Origin: Rhodovastum atsumiense | GTDB lineage: Bacteria; Pseudomonadota; Alphaproteobacteria; Acetobacterales; Acetobacteraceae | Assembly: GCA_026225115.1 (NCBI GenBank) | Contig: JAMFSE010000005.1 | Location: forward strand, 1 to 47,808 | Direction: 5' to 3' | Length of the DNA stretch: 47,808 bases | In this document: positions 27,842-36,954 of the stretch, in pieces | How the letters are laid out: each line of letters starts with the position of its first letter | Numbering within the stretch: the first letter of the stretch is position 1 | Notes under the pieces: model-generated | Told to the model about the DNA's origin: nothing | What the model saw: the letters and a program-made list of their open reading frames with translations, nothing else | Databases searched by the model: none | Position numbers and translations under genes: made by a program

Positions 27842-27919
27842 TGGTCGGAGTGAGAGGATTTGAACCTCCGGCCCCTGCGTTCCGAACACAGTACTCTAAC
27901 CAGGCTGAGCTACACTCCG
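27842..27919 (-). tRNA. tRNA-Pro (anticodon CGG)
   Basis: 78 nt including an encoded CCA. The 7-bp acceptor stem CGGAGTG / CACTCCG, a D arm GCTC...GAGT, an anticodon arm CTGTG-TTCGGAA-CGCAG with CGG in the loop, and a T arm GGAGG-TTCAAAT-CCTCT all fold on the minus strand. Reads the proline codon CCG. Stand-alone gene upstream of the MFS transporter. Confidence 0.96.
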
Positions 27920-27928
27920 ATGCGCGCC

Positions 27929-27958
27929 TCTATAGCGGAACGCAATGCTAAACGGCAA
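27929..27958 (-). promoter_or_regulatory. Probable promoter of tRNA-Pro
   Basis: Minus strand: TTGCCG (27953-27958), 18-bp spacer, TATAGA (27929-27934), placing the start about 3-5 bases before the tRNA. Position and quality fit a stable-RNA promoter. Confidence 0.55.
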
Positions 27959-27974
27959 GCCGCTGGGCGGAGTT

Positions 27975-27996
27975 TTGAAAACTGTAGTGTTTTCAA
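27975..27996. repeat. Short inverted repeat upstream of the amidase gene
   Basis: TTGAAAAC (27975-27982) and GTTTTCAA (27989-27996) are perfect inverted arms around 6 bases, 20 bp before the amidase start. It could be an operator or a weak hairpin; nothing decides between them. Confidence 0.4.
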
Positions 27997-28016
27997 TTAG
28001 TCGTAGGTTATTTTGA

Positions 28017-28862
28017 ATGTTTTATGGTAAGCAACGCCCCATGTGTGGGTTCTGCGAACTCGGGCGCCGGCGGTTCGGTAAGGCTTTATTGGCTCTGGGC
28101 GCGGTTGCAGCGGTGCAATCGGCCGGGGTTTTACGTGCGCCGGCGGCCATAAAACGGCCATTGATCATGATCGACCCGGGCCATGGCGGCCATGACCCGG
28201 GCGCCATCGCGCCGGACGGGGTTTTTGAGAAGAATATCACGCTGGCTTCGGCGTTAACGCTGCGGGAGCATTTGCTCGCCACCGGCCGCTACCGGGTGCG
28301 GATGACGCGTTCCAGCGACGTGTTCGTCACGCTGGAAGGCCGGGTCGCCGATGCGGTGGCGGCCAATGCGGATTTGTTCCTGGCCCTGCATTGCGACCAT
28401 TTGCCCTCGCCCAAAATGCGCGGGGCCAGCATTTTCACTTTGTCCGGCGATGCGTCCGACGGGCTGGCGGCCGGTCTGGCCAATGACGAGAACAGCGCCG
28501 ATAGCCTGGGCGGGTCCGCCGGCGTCTCGCCGCAGGTCGCGAAAATTCTGGCAAGCCTAGAGACGCGGGCAACCCGGATCAGCTCCGCCACTTTTGCCGA
28601 AGACATCAAAACTGCGTTCAAGGGTACGGTGCCGCTACTGCCGGACCCTACCCGCAGCGCCAATTTTGCGGTGTTGCGGGACCCTTCCACTCCCAGCAAT
28701 CTGCTGGAAATGGGCTGCCTGACCAACCCGCTGGATGAAAGATTGCTCACCAGCCCGACCCATCGGAGCCTGATGGCGGCGCGCCTCACGCAGGCGATCG
28801 GCGTGTATTTCCGGGATTATGCCGGTCAGCGCGACGCCAATACCGGCGGATCCACCGGCTGA
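28017..28862 (+). CDS. N-acetylmuramoyl-L-alanine amidase
   Basis: About 281 residues, Amidase_3 (AmiA/B/C) zinc amidase that cuts the stem peptide from muramic acid during cell separation. Zinc ligands and catalytic residues visible: DPGHGGHDPG, the Glu in GVFEKN, LALHCDH, and NLLEMGCLTN with the catalytic Glu. The N-terminus has a GRRRFGKALLALGAVAAV stretch that could be a twin-arginine or Sec signal, so export to the periplasm is likely. ATG 28017 is used; ATG 28041 is in frame and also plausible. PBP1A follows after 109 bp on the same strand. Confidence 0.9.
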   Translation: MFYGKQRPMCGFCELGRRRFGKALLALGAVAAVQSAGVLRAPAAIKRPLIMIDPGHGGHDPGAIAPDGVFEKNITLASALTLREHLLATGRYRVRMTRSSDVFVTLEGRVADAVAANADLFLALHCDHLPSPKMRGASIFTLSGDASDGLAAGLANDENSADSLGGSAGVSPQVAKILASLETRATRISSATFAEDIKTAFKGTVPLLPDPTRSANFAVLRDPSTPSNLLEMGCLTNPLDERLLTSPTHRSLMAARLTQAIGVYFRDYAGQRDANTGGSTG

Positions 28863-28971
28863 GCGCGGCAGCACAAGCCATGCCGTCGCCTCAACGGTGC
28901 TCCGGCAATATTGACAGGAATTAAGACAGCCCGTTCTCGCGGTGACGCATCAGCAATGCTAATGAGCGACC

Positions 28972-31599
28972 ATGTCCGACCCTAATGCGCCTATATCTGG
29001 CCGCGAACGCCTAGCGCCAAGCCGGCGTGAACAGCCCCGCAAACCTCCCGCCCGCAAACCCGGTAAGGATGGCCGGCCAGGCAAATCGCCCCGCCAGCGC
29101 CGTGGTTTTCTGGGCTTTCTGGCCAGCTTCCTGGTCGGGGGGCTTTATAAGCTTGGGCTGGTTGCCGTAGTCGGCGGGTTGCTGATTATCGGCGGCGGGT
29201 TTTTCGTTCTCAGCGCCGGGCTGCCGGGCATCGATTCGCTTAAAACCTATAAGCCGCCGCTGGAATCACGCATCTATGCGGATAACTTCCAGCTGGTCTC
29301 CGAACTGGCGCAGGAACGGCGGATCTACGTTCCCTATAACCAGATCCCGCCGTTGGTGGCCCAGGCCTTTATCTCGACCGAGGATCGCAATTTCTGGATC
29401 GACCCCGGCATCGATCCGACCGCCATTATTCGGGCTGGCTTCACCGATATCTCCCGGCTTGGCCAAGACCGCCGGCCGCTCGGCGCCTCAACGATCACCC
29501 AGCAGGTGGTCAAGAACATGCTGCTGGATAACCGCATCACCTTCGCCCGCAAGATCAAGGAAGCGATTCTCGCGGTGCGGGTCAGCCGGGTGATGTCGAA
29601 ACAGCAAATCCTGACGCTTTATCTCAACGAGATTTATCTCGGGAATAATTCCTATGGTGTCGCAGCGGCGGCCCAGGCCTATTTCGACAAGCCGCTCAGC
29701 AAGCTGACGATCGCCGAAGCCGCCTCGCTCGGCGCGCTGCCGAAGGCGCCCACCAGCTATGATCCGTTCCGGCATCCGCAGCAGGCATTGGCTAGGCGGA
29801 ATTGGGTGATCGGCCGCATGCTGGCCGACGGCGCCATTTCCGGCGCCGATGCGCAGGCGGCGTTGGCGGAACCGCTGCTGCCGCGCTCCGCCGGCGCGCC
29901 GCTGAAAGTGCCGGATGCCGGGTATTTCGCCGATGCCGTGCAGCAGGCGCTGGTGGCGCAATTTGGCGCGGATGAGACCGTGCAAGGCGGTTTGGTGGTG
30001 CATACCAGCCTGAACCCGGCGCTGCAGGCGGCGGCCGAGAATGCCGTGCGCGACGGGCTTAGCAAATACGACCGGATTTATGACGGCTGGCACGGGCTGG
30101 TGACGCATGTCGACGATCCGGCGCTGGCCGATAACTGGCAGAAGGACCTTGCCAAGCAACCGACGCCGCCGGGCATGCGGCATAACTGGACTCTTGGCGT
30201 GGTGATAGCGGTCACCGATCGCAGCGCCAAAATCGGCTATTTCAACGAAACCGATAACGGCGCCGATGTCGGACATATCGGCGAGATCAGCCTGGCCAGC
30301 AGCCACTGGGCGCGCCCAGTGGTGAACGGCCAAGTCGGCGGGCCGCCTTCGGCGATGTCGCAGGTGCTGCACTCCGGCGACATGATCATGGTCTCACCTG
30401 CAAAGGATCCCGGTGCCCTCAATCTCGAGCAAATTCCGAATGTCCAGGGTGGGCTGATCTGCATGGATCCGCGCACCGGCCGGATATTGGCGATGGTTGG
30501 CGGCTGGAGCCATGATGTCAGCCCGTTCAACCGCGTGACGCAGGCAAAGCGCCAGCCGGGCTCGAGCGTCAAACCTTTCGTCTACCTCACCGCCATGGAG
30601 CAGAATATTCAACCGGACGCGCCGGTATTGGATGCGCCCTTCGTGCAGCAGATGCCGGACGGCACGGTCTACCGGCCGGGCAATTACGAGGATGGTTTTG
30701 AAGGCCCGGTGCCGATCTATCACGCTTTGGAACAATCGCTGAACCTCGCCACGCTGAACCTCGCGCGCACTGTCGGGCTTGATAACATCGCCAAGAATTT
30801 CGAAGGTTTCGGCATCATCAATCCGATGCCGCATTATTATCCGGCGGCGATCGGCGCGATCGACACCACGGTCTGGAACATGGTCACCGGCTATGCGGCG
30901 CTGGATAATTACGGCCGCCAGATCACACCCTCGATCATCGACAGCGTCACCGGCCCGGACGGCAATCTGCTTTATCAGGCGCCCAATCAGACCTGCGATA
31001 ATTGCGCCAGCGGCGATCCAACCCAGCCGCCGCAGCTCGGCATGGCCGGCGCCCAGCTGGCCGATCCTGATAGCGTGTTTCAGATCATCACCATGATGAA
31101 GGGCGTGGTGCTGCGCGGCACCGGCCAGCCCGCCGTGATCGGCATTGCGCAGCCGGTAGCCGGCAAGACCGGTACCACGAATAATTTCAATGATGCCTGG
31201 TTCATCGGCTTTACGCCGGGCATGCTGGCGGGATGCTGGATGGGTTTCGATAAGCCGACCAGCCTCGGCAAGGACCAGACCGGCGGCCATACTTGCGGGC
31301 CGATCTGGAACGAATTCATGAAGGTGGCGTTGGCCGGCCAGCCGTCGCTCGACTTCGCGGTGCCGGCTGGGATGACCCTGATGCCCACCAGCTCCGGCAG
31401 TGCGACCGTCATGGAAGCCTTCAAACCCGGCCAAACGCCGGGGGCGCAGACAACCGACGGCCTGCTCGCCGGCAATTCCAGCCTGGATAGCGGGGCGACG
31501 CCGGCCAGCCAGCCAGTGAACGGCCAGCCCGGCGCCCCCAGCGCGCCGGCCAGCAGCCAGCCGGCCGATATCGATAAATCCCTGGGCGGATTATATTAG
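28972..31599 (+). CDS. mrcA: Penicillin-binding protein 1A (bifunctional glycosyltransferase/transpeptidase)
   Basis: An 875-residue class A PBP. A basic, proline-rich cytoplasmic tail (1-45) precedes one membrane helix (about 48-82). The GT51 domain has the catalytic E137 in FISTEDRNFW, STITQQVVKNML, and LYLNEIYLG. The transpeptidase motifs are S531-SV-K534 in QPGSSVKPF, SLN in EQSLNLATLN, and K732-TG in GKTGTTNNF. The last about 60 residues are low-complexity Ser/Ala/Pro. Polymerises and crosslinks peptidoglycan; the LppC lipoprotein at 9863-11167 is a possible activator. Its TAG lies 7 bp before element copy E. Confidence 0.95.
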   Translation: MSDPNAPISGRERLAPSRREQPRKPPARKPGKDGRPGKSPRQRRGFLGFLASFLVGGLYKLGLVAVVGGLLIIGGGFFVLSAGLPGIDSLKTYKPPLESRIYADNFQLVSELAQERRIYVPYNQIPPLVAQAFISTEDRNFWIDPGIDPTAIIRAGFTDISRLGQDRRPLGASTITQQVVKNMLLDNRITFARKIKEAILAVRVSRVMSKQQILTLYLNEIYLGNNSYGVAAAAQAYFDKPLSKLTIAEAASLGALPKAPTSYDPFRHPQQALARRNWVIGRMLADGAISGADAQAALAEPLLPRSAGAPLKVPDAGYFADAVQQALVAQFGADETVQGGLVVHTSLNPALQAAAENAVRDGLSKYDRIYDGWHGLVTHVDDPALADNWQKDLAKQPTPPGMRHNWTLGVVIAVTDRSAKIGYFNETDNGADVGHIGEISLASSHWARPVVNGQVGGPPSAMSQVLHSGDMIMVSPAKDPGALNLEQIPNVQGGLICMDPRTGRILAMVGGWSHDVSPFNRVTQAKRQPGSSVKPFVYLTAMEQNIQPDAPVLDAPFVQQMPDGTVYRPGNYEDGFEGPVPIYHALEQSLNLATLNLARTVGLDNIAKNFEGFGIINPMPHYYPAAIGAIDTTVWNMVTGYAALDNYGRQITPSIIDSVTGPDGNLLYQAPNQTCDNCASGDPTQPPQLGMAGAQLADPDSVFQIITMMKGVVLRGTGQPAVIGIAQPVAGKTGTTNNFNDAWFIGFTPGMLAGCWMGFDKPTSLGKDQTGGHTCGPIWNEFMKVALAGQPSLDFAVPAGMTLMPTSSGSATVMEAFKPGQTPGAQTTDGLLAGNSSLDSGATPASQPVNGQPGAPSAPASSQPADIDKSLGGLY

Positions 31600-31606
31600 G
31601 GTGCGA

Positions 31607-31755
31607 AAGCACTTCTTTTTGTGAACAAAAAGAACCGGGCCGCCGGTGCGGCAAAAAGACTTTTTTACTCTAGGTCCTGGGCGCTGACGCCGCCAACGCC
31701 AAGGGCCTTAAATAACAGAAGTTTTTTGGTTCTTTTTTTCAAAAAAGAACCGCTT
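31607..31755. repeat. Paired-hairpin intergenic element, copy E
   Basis: Between convergent genes. Left hairpin CTTCTTTTTGTGAACAAAAA then GAA, separated from its AAAAAGACTTTTTT tail by an inserted CGGGCCGCCGGTGCGG, itself hairpin-like. Centre is GC-rich and diverged (GGCGCTGACGCCGCC, partly palindromic). Right hairpin at 31719-31755, ending CCGCTT 5 bp after (minus strand) the sugar-transferase TAA. Copies B and E thus both carry small GC-rich insertions, in opposite arms. Confidence 0.75.
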
Positions 31756-31760
31756 TCTGC

Positions 31761-33191
31761 TTAAACATTGTCCTTTGGCGGGAACAGCGCCGATGGCACG
31801 GTCATTGCCAGGATTTTGAAATCCTTCAACAGCGACCAATGCGTGATGTAGTCGAAGTCAAACTCCACGCGCTTGCGAAGTTTCTCTTCGGTGTCGGTGT
31901 TGCCCCGCCAGCCGTTCACCTGCGCCCAGCCAGTCATTCCGGGCTTCACCCGGTAGCGCAGCATGTAATCGGGCATGACCTCGGCATAGATGCGCTGGTC
32001 CGCCTTGGCGCGCGGGGCGTGCGGCCGCGGGCCGATCAATGACATATCTCCCAGCAGAACATTGATGACCTGTGGAAGCTCGTCCACCGAGTATTTCCGC
32101 AAAAACCGTCCTACCCGGGTCACCCGCTTATCCCCCTTGCTGACCAGGGTTTCGGCGCCGGCATCGTTCTGCGTTACCGTAAGGGTGCGGAACTTGAAGA
32201 TGTTGAAGCTATGCCCGTATTGACCGATGCGGCGTTGAAAAAAGAACACCGGTCCAGGGTCGTCCAGTTTTATCAGTGCCGCGACCAGCAGGAACAGCGG
32301 GGTGAGCGGGATCAGCAGCACCAGCGCCGCAAGAATGTCGATACCGCGCTTGACCAACCCGCCAAGCCAGGAGAATGGCGGGAGCATCAATGTCGGCATC
32401 ACCACGCCTTCGATTGCATTGCGCTTGGTTGATTGCAAAGCCGGCGGCTGCTGGTCCGGTATCAGATGGACCGTCAGCGGCAAAAAACGCATCCGTTCGA
32501 TCAGCGCTGAAATCCGTGCCCCTGCCGACCAGGGCAGCGCCATGTAGACATCCTGCAGCTCGTGATCGTGAATGTAGCCGACGAGCTCGTCGATATTGCC
32601 GAGATACGGTATTTTGCCGATCAGCGGACCGCCGCGCTCGTAACGGTCGTCAAAGAAACCCACAATCTTTATCAGCCGCTGCGGTTGGTCTTGAATTTCC
32701 TGCAGCAACCGTGCCGCGGCCTCGCTGTTACCGATGAACGCAGCAGAGCGCATCGGCCAGGTGAAGCCCGGGATGGCTCCGACAATTTTCATCGCCTGCC
32801 AACGCCAAGCGCTGACCGCAGCACCTGACAGCAGAAACCACAAAGTCATTCCCGGCAGGCTTTGATAAATATTGCCTCTGAGCAACAGGGTAAGCAAAAA
32901 GGTAAACAGCAACACCCGCATGGCGGCGGGCCGGCGGCGCTCGAAGGGCGGCTTCACGAACGCGTTGCCCAGAACCAAAAAAACCGCGTAGACGAACGCC
33001 ACCGCAGCCTGGTTTGGAAGCTGCGTGGTAATGCGCAGTTCCGGCATCACAAGAGCTATGACGATGCCGCTGACCAGCACCAGGCCCGCTTCCACGGCCA
33101 AGGCAAGTGCCTGCAAAAGTCTGATCAGCTCTGGTTTAACGCTCCAGGACTGACGTGCCGCCACTGGACTGGTGTGGGCCATTTCACTCAC
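31761..33191 (-). CDS. Undecaprenyl-phosphate glycosyl-1-phosphate transferase (exopolysaccharide priming)
   Basis: A 476-residue polyisoprenyl-phosphate hexose-1-phosphate transferase of the WcaJ/GumD type. About four N-terminal membrane helices, a central Rossmann-like CoA_binding_3 domain ([14 protein letters not shown]), a further helix, then the bacterial sugar transferase domain: [74 protein letters not shown]. It loads the first sugar phosphate, often glucose, onto the lipid carrier at the inner membrane. GTG 33191 is used; ATG 33182 is in frame. Four bp after the GT2 gene, so one operon. Confidence 0.9.
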   Translation of the reverse strand: MSEMAHTSPVAARQSWSVKPELIRLLQALALAVEAGLVLVSGIVIALVMPELRITTQLPNQAAVAFVYAVFLVLGNAFVKPPFERRRPAAMRVLLFTFLLTLLLRGNIYQSLPGMTLWFLLSGAAVSAWRWQAMKIVGAIPGFTWPMRSAAFIGNSEAAARLLQEIQDQPQRLIKIVGFFDDRYERGGPLIGKIPYLGNIDELVGYIHDHELQDVYMALPWSAGARISALIERMRFLPLTVHLIPDQQPPALQSTKRNAIEGVVMPTLMLPPFSWLGGLVKRGIDILAALVLLIPLTPLFLLVAALIKLDDPGPVFFFQRRIGQYGHSFNIFKFRTLTVTQNDAGAETLVSKGDKRVTRVGRFLRKYSVDELPQVINVLLGDMSLIGPRPHAPRAKADQRIYAEVMPDYMLRYRVKPGMTGWAQVNGWRGNTDTEEKLRKRVEFDFDYITHWSLLKDFKILAMTVPSALFPPKDNV

Positions 33192-33195
33192 GGCT

Positions 33196-34083
33196 TCAGG
33201 TCTTTCTCGTTGAATTCAAGCGCAATATTTCCCCGGGGTCCGACTTGCCCGAGATTACATGCAAAAGACCGAGCCAATTGCCGCGCACGCGGCCTGCGCG
33301 ATCGATATAGGATTCCGGCCGGAGCGATTTCACATGGTTGGCAAGCAGGTTTTTGACCACCAGTTTCAGTGCTTTTGCGGGCCGCATCGTGCCCTTTTTC
33401 GCCAGATAGACCGGGTTCACGATTTGTGAAAAGCCCAAGGCGAGGCCGGGCGTGCGTCCCCGGGTGACACCGCGGTGCACGCCCGAGAATGCGTTGGTTC
33501 TGACGATCCGCCCTTTTGTGAGCAGCTGACCCGCGAAGTCGACATCTTCCTGCCAGCCGTACAAAGGGAGTTTCTCATCGAATCGCAGATCCCGAACGGC
33601 GCTCATGCGAAAGGCCATGTTGCAGCCGTAGAGTTCGTCGGAATCAGGAAACGACAATGCGTCAGTGGGTGGGTTTGCATCATATGCTGCGAGGCAGGCG
33701 AGTGCGTCCTCATAAGACAGTCCGCCATAGGTGATGCCATCCTCCAGCACCCGTCCGCTGGCGCCGACGATCGCGTCATCGATCGCAAAAATGTTAGAAA
33801 TTCCGGCCAGAGCGTCATCGCAGGGCAGGAAATCATCGTCGAAAAACACCACCACCTCGCAATCCGGCCGCACGGCGTCCAGGGCGCGGTTGCGCTGAGA
33901 CGTCAAACCTTTGGGCCCGAGAATAATATCGAAGCCGGGGGCGAGATCAGCTGGCGCATCTTCGCGCTGTTCGAGCGACAGAATGATCTGCGCCGGTGCA
34001 TGGGTCTGGCGCTCAAGTTGAGCTAGTAGCTGTCCAATTTCTTCGGAACGTTTTATCGAGGCTACGGCTATGGCGATCTTCAC
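33196..34083 (-). CDS. Family 2 glycosyltransferase
   Basis: About 295 residues with a GT-A fold: IAIAVASIKRSEEI, GLTSQRNRALD, the metal-binding acidic cluster FFDDDFLP, and a second block NMAFRMSAV ... LPLYGWQEDVDFAGQL. The C-terminal part is less typical (HVKSLRPESYIDRAGRVRGN). The start is set at GTG 34083, which has AGGG 5 bases upstream; the TTG at 34095 has no ribosome site. Adds a sugar to an exopolysaccharide or similar glycan, as its coupling to the priming transferase suggests. Confidence 0.8.
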   Translation of the reverse strand: MKIAIAVASIKRSEEIGQLLAQLERQTHAPAQIILSLEQREDAPADLAPGFDIILGPKGLTSQRNRALDAVRPDCEVVVFFDDDFLPCDDALAGISNIFAIDDAIVGASGRVLEDGITYGGLSYEDALACLAAYDANPPTDALSFPDSDELYGCNMAFRMSAVRDLRFDEKLPLYGWQEDVDFAGQLLTKGRIVRTNAFSGVHRGVTRGRTPGLALGFSQIVNPVYLAKKGTMRPAKALKLVVKNLLANHVKSLRPESYIDRAGRVRGNWLGLLHVISGKSDPGEILRLNSTRKT

Positions 34084-34242
34084 GGCACCCTGCAAAAAAA
34101 TAGACGTTAGGTCGGAACGGTTTAATCATTTAATTCGTTCTATCAAAAGCTTAGCTTGGCAAACGCGCCGCTGTCCACCGGGGTTATTCTCAAGGGGGAT
34201 CGATAGCCGGCCGGAACCAGCCGGCGTAACTAATGCCGGCGT

Positions 34243-34650
34243 TCAGGCCGCCGCGCGAAATGGGTTGGCGACGCGCAGGCTGGCATTGATCAGCAAACCG
34301 TCGTGCATATTCTCGGACCATAATAGGTCGCATCCGGCGCCGAGCGCCGATGCAGCGATCATGGAATCATATAGCGAGAGCCTGTAGCGTTCGGCAATGG
34401 CGAGTCCGGTCTGGTGGGTTTGAACGGTCAGCGGATGAACGGTGAGGAGCTCCCGGATCGGGTCCAGAAACGCATTGGTTTCAACCCAGGACAACTGCAT
34501 TTTGCGTCGCGCCACATTGGCGACCTCGTTTAACACCTGCACGCTGATGGATCCGCCGGCGGCGATGACCGCTTCCGCCTTGCCAGCCTTGGACGCGTCA
34601 TTTGAAGCAAGGTAGAGCAGAACATTGCTGTCGATAAAGCTACCGGGCAT
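34243..34650 (-). CDS. vapC: VapC-like toxin, PIN-domain ribonuclease
   Basis: About 135 residues with the PIN fold acidic residues: D in SFIDSNVLLY, E in VLNEVANV, D in LYDSMIAA, and D/E in DLLWSENMHDG. VapC toxins cut tRNA or rRNA when their antitoxin is lost. The start is ATG 34650; ATG 34659 is possible. Either way the 5' end overlaps the antitoxin gene (11 or 20 bp). The 159 bp downstream (34084-34242) hold no gene; near the toxin end lies GC-rich CCGGCCGGAACCAGCCGG, a small hairpin. Confidence 0.86.
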   Translation of the reverse strand: MPGSFIDSNVLLYLASNDASKAGKAEAVIAAGGSISVQVLNEVANVARRKMQLSWVETNAFLDPIRELLTVHPLTVQTHQTGLAIAERYRLSLYDSMIAASALGAGCDLLWSENMHDGLLINASLRVANPFRAAA

Positions 34651-34870
34651 TGGCCTCATCGCGCTCGAACTTGAAATCGGCGGGCAGGCGGCCCCTGAAA
34701 GCGCGCAGGCGCTGCAGCAATTCTTCCCGTCCGGGTTTTCGGGCGATACCGAGGCTCCTTGCATCGGCGATGTGGATTTCGATTTCCTCGCCCTCGCGCA
34801 ATTCCAGTGCTTCGACCACGGCGGCGGGAATTCGGACGGCTAGGCTATTGCCCCATTTTGCGACTTGCAT
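34640..34870 (-). CDS. vapB: VapB-like antitoxin, AbrB/SpoVT family
   Basis: A 76-residue protein with an N-terminal swapped-hairpin DNA-binding domain (MQVAKWGNSLAVRIPAAVVEALELREGEEIEIHI) and a C-terminal tail that would neutralise VapC. AGG lies 7 bases before the ATG. First gene of the pair; an inverted repeat overlapping the promoter suits autoregulation by the VapBC complex. Confidence 0.87.
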   Translation of the reverse strand: MQVAKWGNSLAVRIPAAVVEALELREGEEIEIHIADARSLGIARKPGREELLQRLRAFRGRLPADFKFERDEANAR

Positions 34871-34882
34871 CGATCTGCCTAT

Positions 34883-34911
34883 GATATACGTACGAGTTTA
34901 TGTATATCCAA
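34883..34911 (-). promoter_or_regulatory. vapBC promoter with overlapping operator
   Basis: Minus strand: TTGGAT (34906-34911), 17-bp spacer, TATATC (34883-34888). The perfect inverted arms GATATAC (34883-34889) and GTATATC (34902-34908), 19 bp centre to centre, cover both hexamers, as expected of an autorepressor site. Confidence 0.6.
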
Positions 34912-34947
34912 AGCCGCCATTTTGCAAGTTGATTGTCCGTGGGCGGC

Positions 34948-36009
34948 CTAGGCGTACGTCCTTGTAGGCACCAGATTATCCAGGAACCGCGCGGCGCAGG
35001 CGGTCCAGGAATAGGTTTCTGCATGCGGGCGGCAGGCGGTGCGGTCCACCTTCAGGGCGTCGAGCGCCGCCAGCTGCAGATTGTCGTTCAGCGCACCGAC
35101 AGGCAGATCGGATTCGCCGAGGATGTCTTTCGGGCCGGTGACGTTATAGGCGGCGACGGGAAGTCCGGCGGCCAAAGCTTCCAGGACGACAAGTCCGAAG
35201 GTGTCGGTTTTGGAAGGGAAGACAAAGACGTCGGCGCCGGCATAGGCGGCGGATAGTTCAGCGCCGAAGCGCGCGCCGGCGAAATGCGTGTCGGGGTATT
35301 CGCGTTCCAGGGTTTTGCGCTGCGGCCCGTCGCCGACCACCAGTTTCGAGCCCGGCAGTTGCAGGTCGAGGAAGGCGCGCAGGTTTTTTTCCACCGCCAC
35401 GCGGCCGACATAGGCGAAAATAGGATGCGGCAGGTCCCAGTTTTCCTTCGGCTCCGGATGGAATGCGTCCAGATCGACACCGCGGGACCAGGCGCGGACA
35501 TTGGTGAAGCCGCGGCTGACAAGCTCGTCGCGCAATGACTGCGTGGCGACCATCACGCCGGCGCCCTTGCCGTGAAAATTTCGCAGCCAAGCATAGGTGA
35601 TGCCGGTTGGAATTTTCGTGCGGGCGGCGAGATATTCGGCAAAGCGCGTGTGAAACGCGGTGGTAAAGGCGATCTTGCGTTTGCGGGCATATTTCTGCGC
35701 GGCCATGCCAAGCGGGCCTTCGGTCGCGATATGCAGCGCATCCGGCGCGAATTCATCAATTAATCTGGTTAGTTTGCGGCCCGGAAACATGGCCAGCCGG
35801 ATTTCCGGATAGGATGGGCAGGGGATGGTGTTGAACTGATCGGGCCCGATGATTTCGACGATCTTGCCCATCGCCCGGATTTCCTCGCTGATGGTGCGCA
35901 GCGTGCGGACCACACCATTTACCTGCGGTATCCAGGCATCGGAGACGATCAGGATGCGGGAGAGGCCGGGAAATGCGAGCAGCGCGTCAGGCTCTGGCTG
36001 ATGCAGCAC
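34948..36009 (-). CDS. GT4 glycosyltransferase, diacylglycerol glycosyltransferase (Agt/SqdX) type
   Basis: About 353 residues, GT-B fold. N-terminal SRILIVSDAWIPQVNGVVRTL (glycine-rich acceptor loop), AFHTRFAEYLAARTKIP, and the C-terminal donor site YVGRVAVEKNL ... GDGPQRKTLE ... VFPSKTDTFGLVVLEALAAGLPVAAY. The TDTFGL form is frequent in SqdX/Agt-like enzymes that glycosylate diacylglycerol. The start is poorly marked: GTG 36009 overlaps the phosphoesterase end by 23 bp; the frame opens further upstream only within that gene. Coupled to the PlcP-like gene, it could make mono- or glucuronosyl-diacylglycerol. Phosphatidylinositol mannoside-like roles cannot be excluded. Confidence 0.75.
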   Translation of the reverse strand: MLHQPEPDALLAFPGLSRILIVSDAWIPQVNGVVRTLRTISEEIRAMGKIVEIIGPDQFNTIPCPSYPEIRLAMFPGRKLTRLIDEFAPDALHIATEGPLGMAAQKYARKRKIAFTTAFHTRFAEYLAARTKIPTGITYAWLRNFHGKGAGVMVATQSLRDELVSRGFTNVRAWSRGVDLDAFHPEPKENWDLPHPIFAYVGRVAVEKNLRAFLDLQLPGSKLVVGDGPQRKTLEREYPDTHFAGARFGAELSAAYAGADVFVFPSKTDTFGLVVLEALAAGLPVAAYNVTGPKDILGESDLPVGALNDNLQLAALDALKVDRTACRPHAETYSWTACAARFLDNLVPTRTYA

Positions 36010-36874
36010 GGTCGGTGTCGATAGACGCTGCGACCGACTGCAGAACCGCAGCTTTGGAAGCGGTTGTTTTGGACGTGGGCGCCTGCAGCAGCGAGAGCTT
36101 GTTGCGCGCCACCCAGTCGACAAGTTCGAGCTTGCCGTCGGCATGTTCGGCAAGCGCCGTGCAGCTTTCCACCCAGTCGCCGTCGTTCAGATAGAGCACG
36201 CCGTTGACCATCCGCATCTCCGCGTGATGGATATGTCCGCAAACCACGCCGTCGAAGCCGCGGGCGCGCGCATCATCCGCGAGTGCGGTCTCAAACCGGT
36301 CGATTGCCTTTACCGCTTCCTTAACCTGCAGCTTCAGCCAGGCGGAAAGCGACCAGTATGGATAACCCAGGCGCACGCGCACGCCGTTGAAATAGCGGTT
36401 GATGCCAAGCGCCATGGTATAGGCCCAATCGCCCAGATGCGCGAGAATTTTGGCATGCCGCACGACCGAGTCGAAGGCATCGCCATGGGTGATCAGCAGG
36501 CGTTTGCCGTCGGCGGTTGTGTGCTCGGCTTCCAGCTGCAATTTCACGCCGGCGACTTCGAGATGCATCGGCACATATTTGCGCATCATCTCGTCATGGT
36601 TGCCGGGGATGTAAATCACGTTTACGCCGCTGCGCGCATGTTTGAGGATCAGCCGCAGAACTTCGTCGTGATGCGCGTCCCAGAACCAGGAGCGTTTCAG
36701 CCGCCAGCCATCGATAATATCGCCGACCAGATAAAGATTTTCGCAGGTGACCGATTTCAGAAAATCGGCAAGATATTCAGCGCGGCAACCTCGCGTTCCC
36801 AAATGGGTATCGGAGATGAAGACGCTGCGATAAGCAGTTTTATTCAAATGCCGGGCTTGAGTTTCTGCGTTCAT
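35987..36874 (-). CDS. Calcineurin-like metallophosphoesterase, PlcP / LpxH-like
   Basis: About 295 residues with all five metal-site motifs: D22 and H24 in SDTHLGTRG, D52 in GDIIDGWRLKRSW, N92-H93 in GNHDE, H130 in THGD, and H214/H216 in CGHIHH. Databases label this family UDP-2,3-diacylglucosamine diphosphatase, but the form DTHLGTRGC...GDIIDGWRLKRSWFW is that of Sinorhizobium PlcP, a phospholipase C that turns membrane phospholipids into diacylglycerol under phosphate starvation. The GT4 neighbour and Pho-like sites favour PlcP. ATG 36874 is used; a TTG at 36886 is in frame. Function by family and context, not proven. Confidence 0.78.
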   Translation of the reverse strand: MNAETQARHLNKTAYRSVFISDTHLGTRGCRAEYLADFLKSVTCENLYLVGDIIDGWRLKRSWFWDAHHDEVLRLILKHARSGVNVIYIPGNHDEMMRKYVPMHLEVAGVKLQLEAEHTTADGKRLLITHGDAFDSVVRHAKILAHLGDWAYTMALGINRYFNGVRVRLGYPYWSLSAWLKLQVKEAVKAIDRFETALADDARARGFDGVVCGHIHHAEMRMVNGVLYLNDGDWVESCTALAEHADGKLELVDWVARNKLSLLQAPTSKTTASKAAVLQSVAASIDTDRAASARA

Positions 36875-36912
36875 GCTGCAGGGCAATAGGCTAGCTTTCA
36901 GCGTCGGTCACA

Positions 36913-36930
36913 GTGAAGATTTTGTGACGG
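36913..36930 (-). promoter_or_regulatory. Pho-box-like site upstream of the plcP-like gene
   Basis: Minus strand: CCGTCAC AAAA TCTTCAC, two 7-mers 11 bp apart with an A-rich 4-bp spacer. The Pho box consensus is two CTGTCAT-type 7-mers with A/T-rich 4-bp spacing. The first unit matches well (6 of 7 to CTGTCAC), the second weakly (4 of 7). It ends 39 bp before the ATG. Confidence 0.5.
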
Positions 36931-36954
36931 GACCTGCAGTTTTTGCAAATAACA

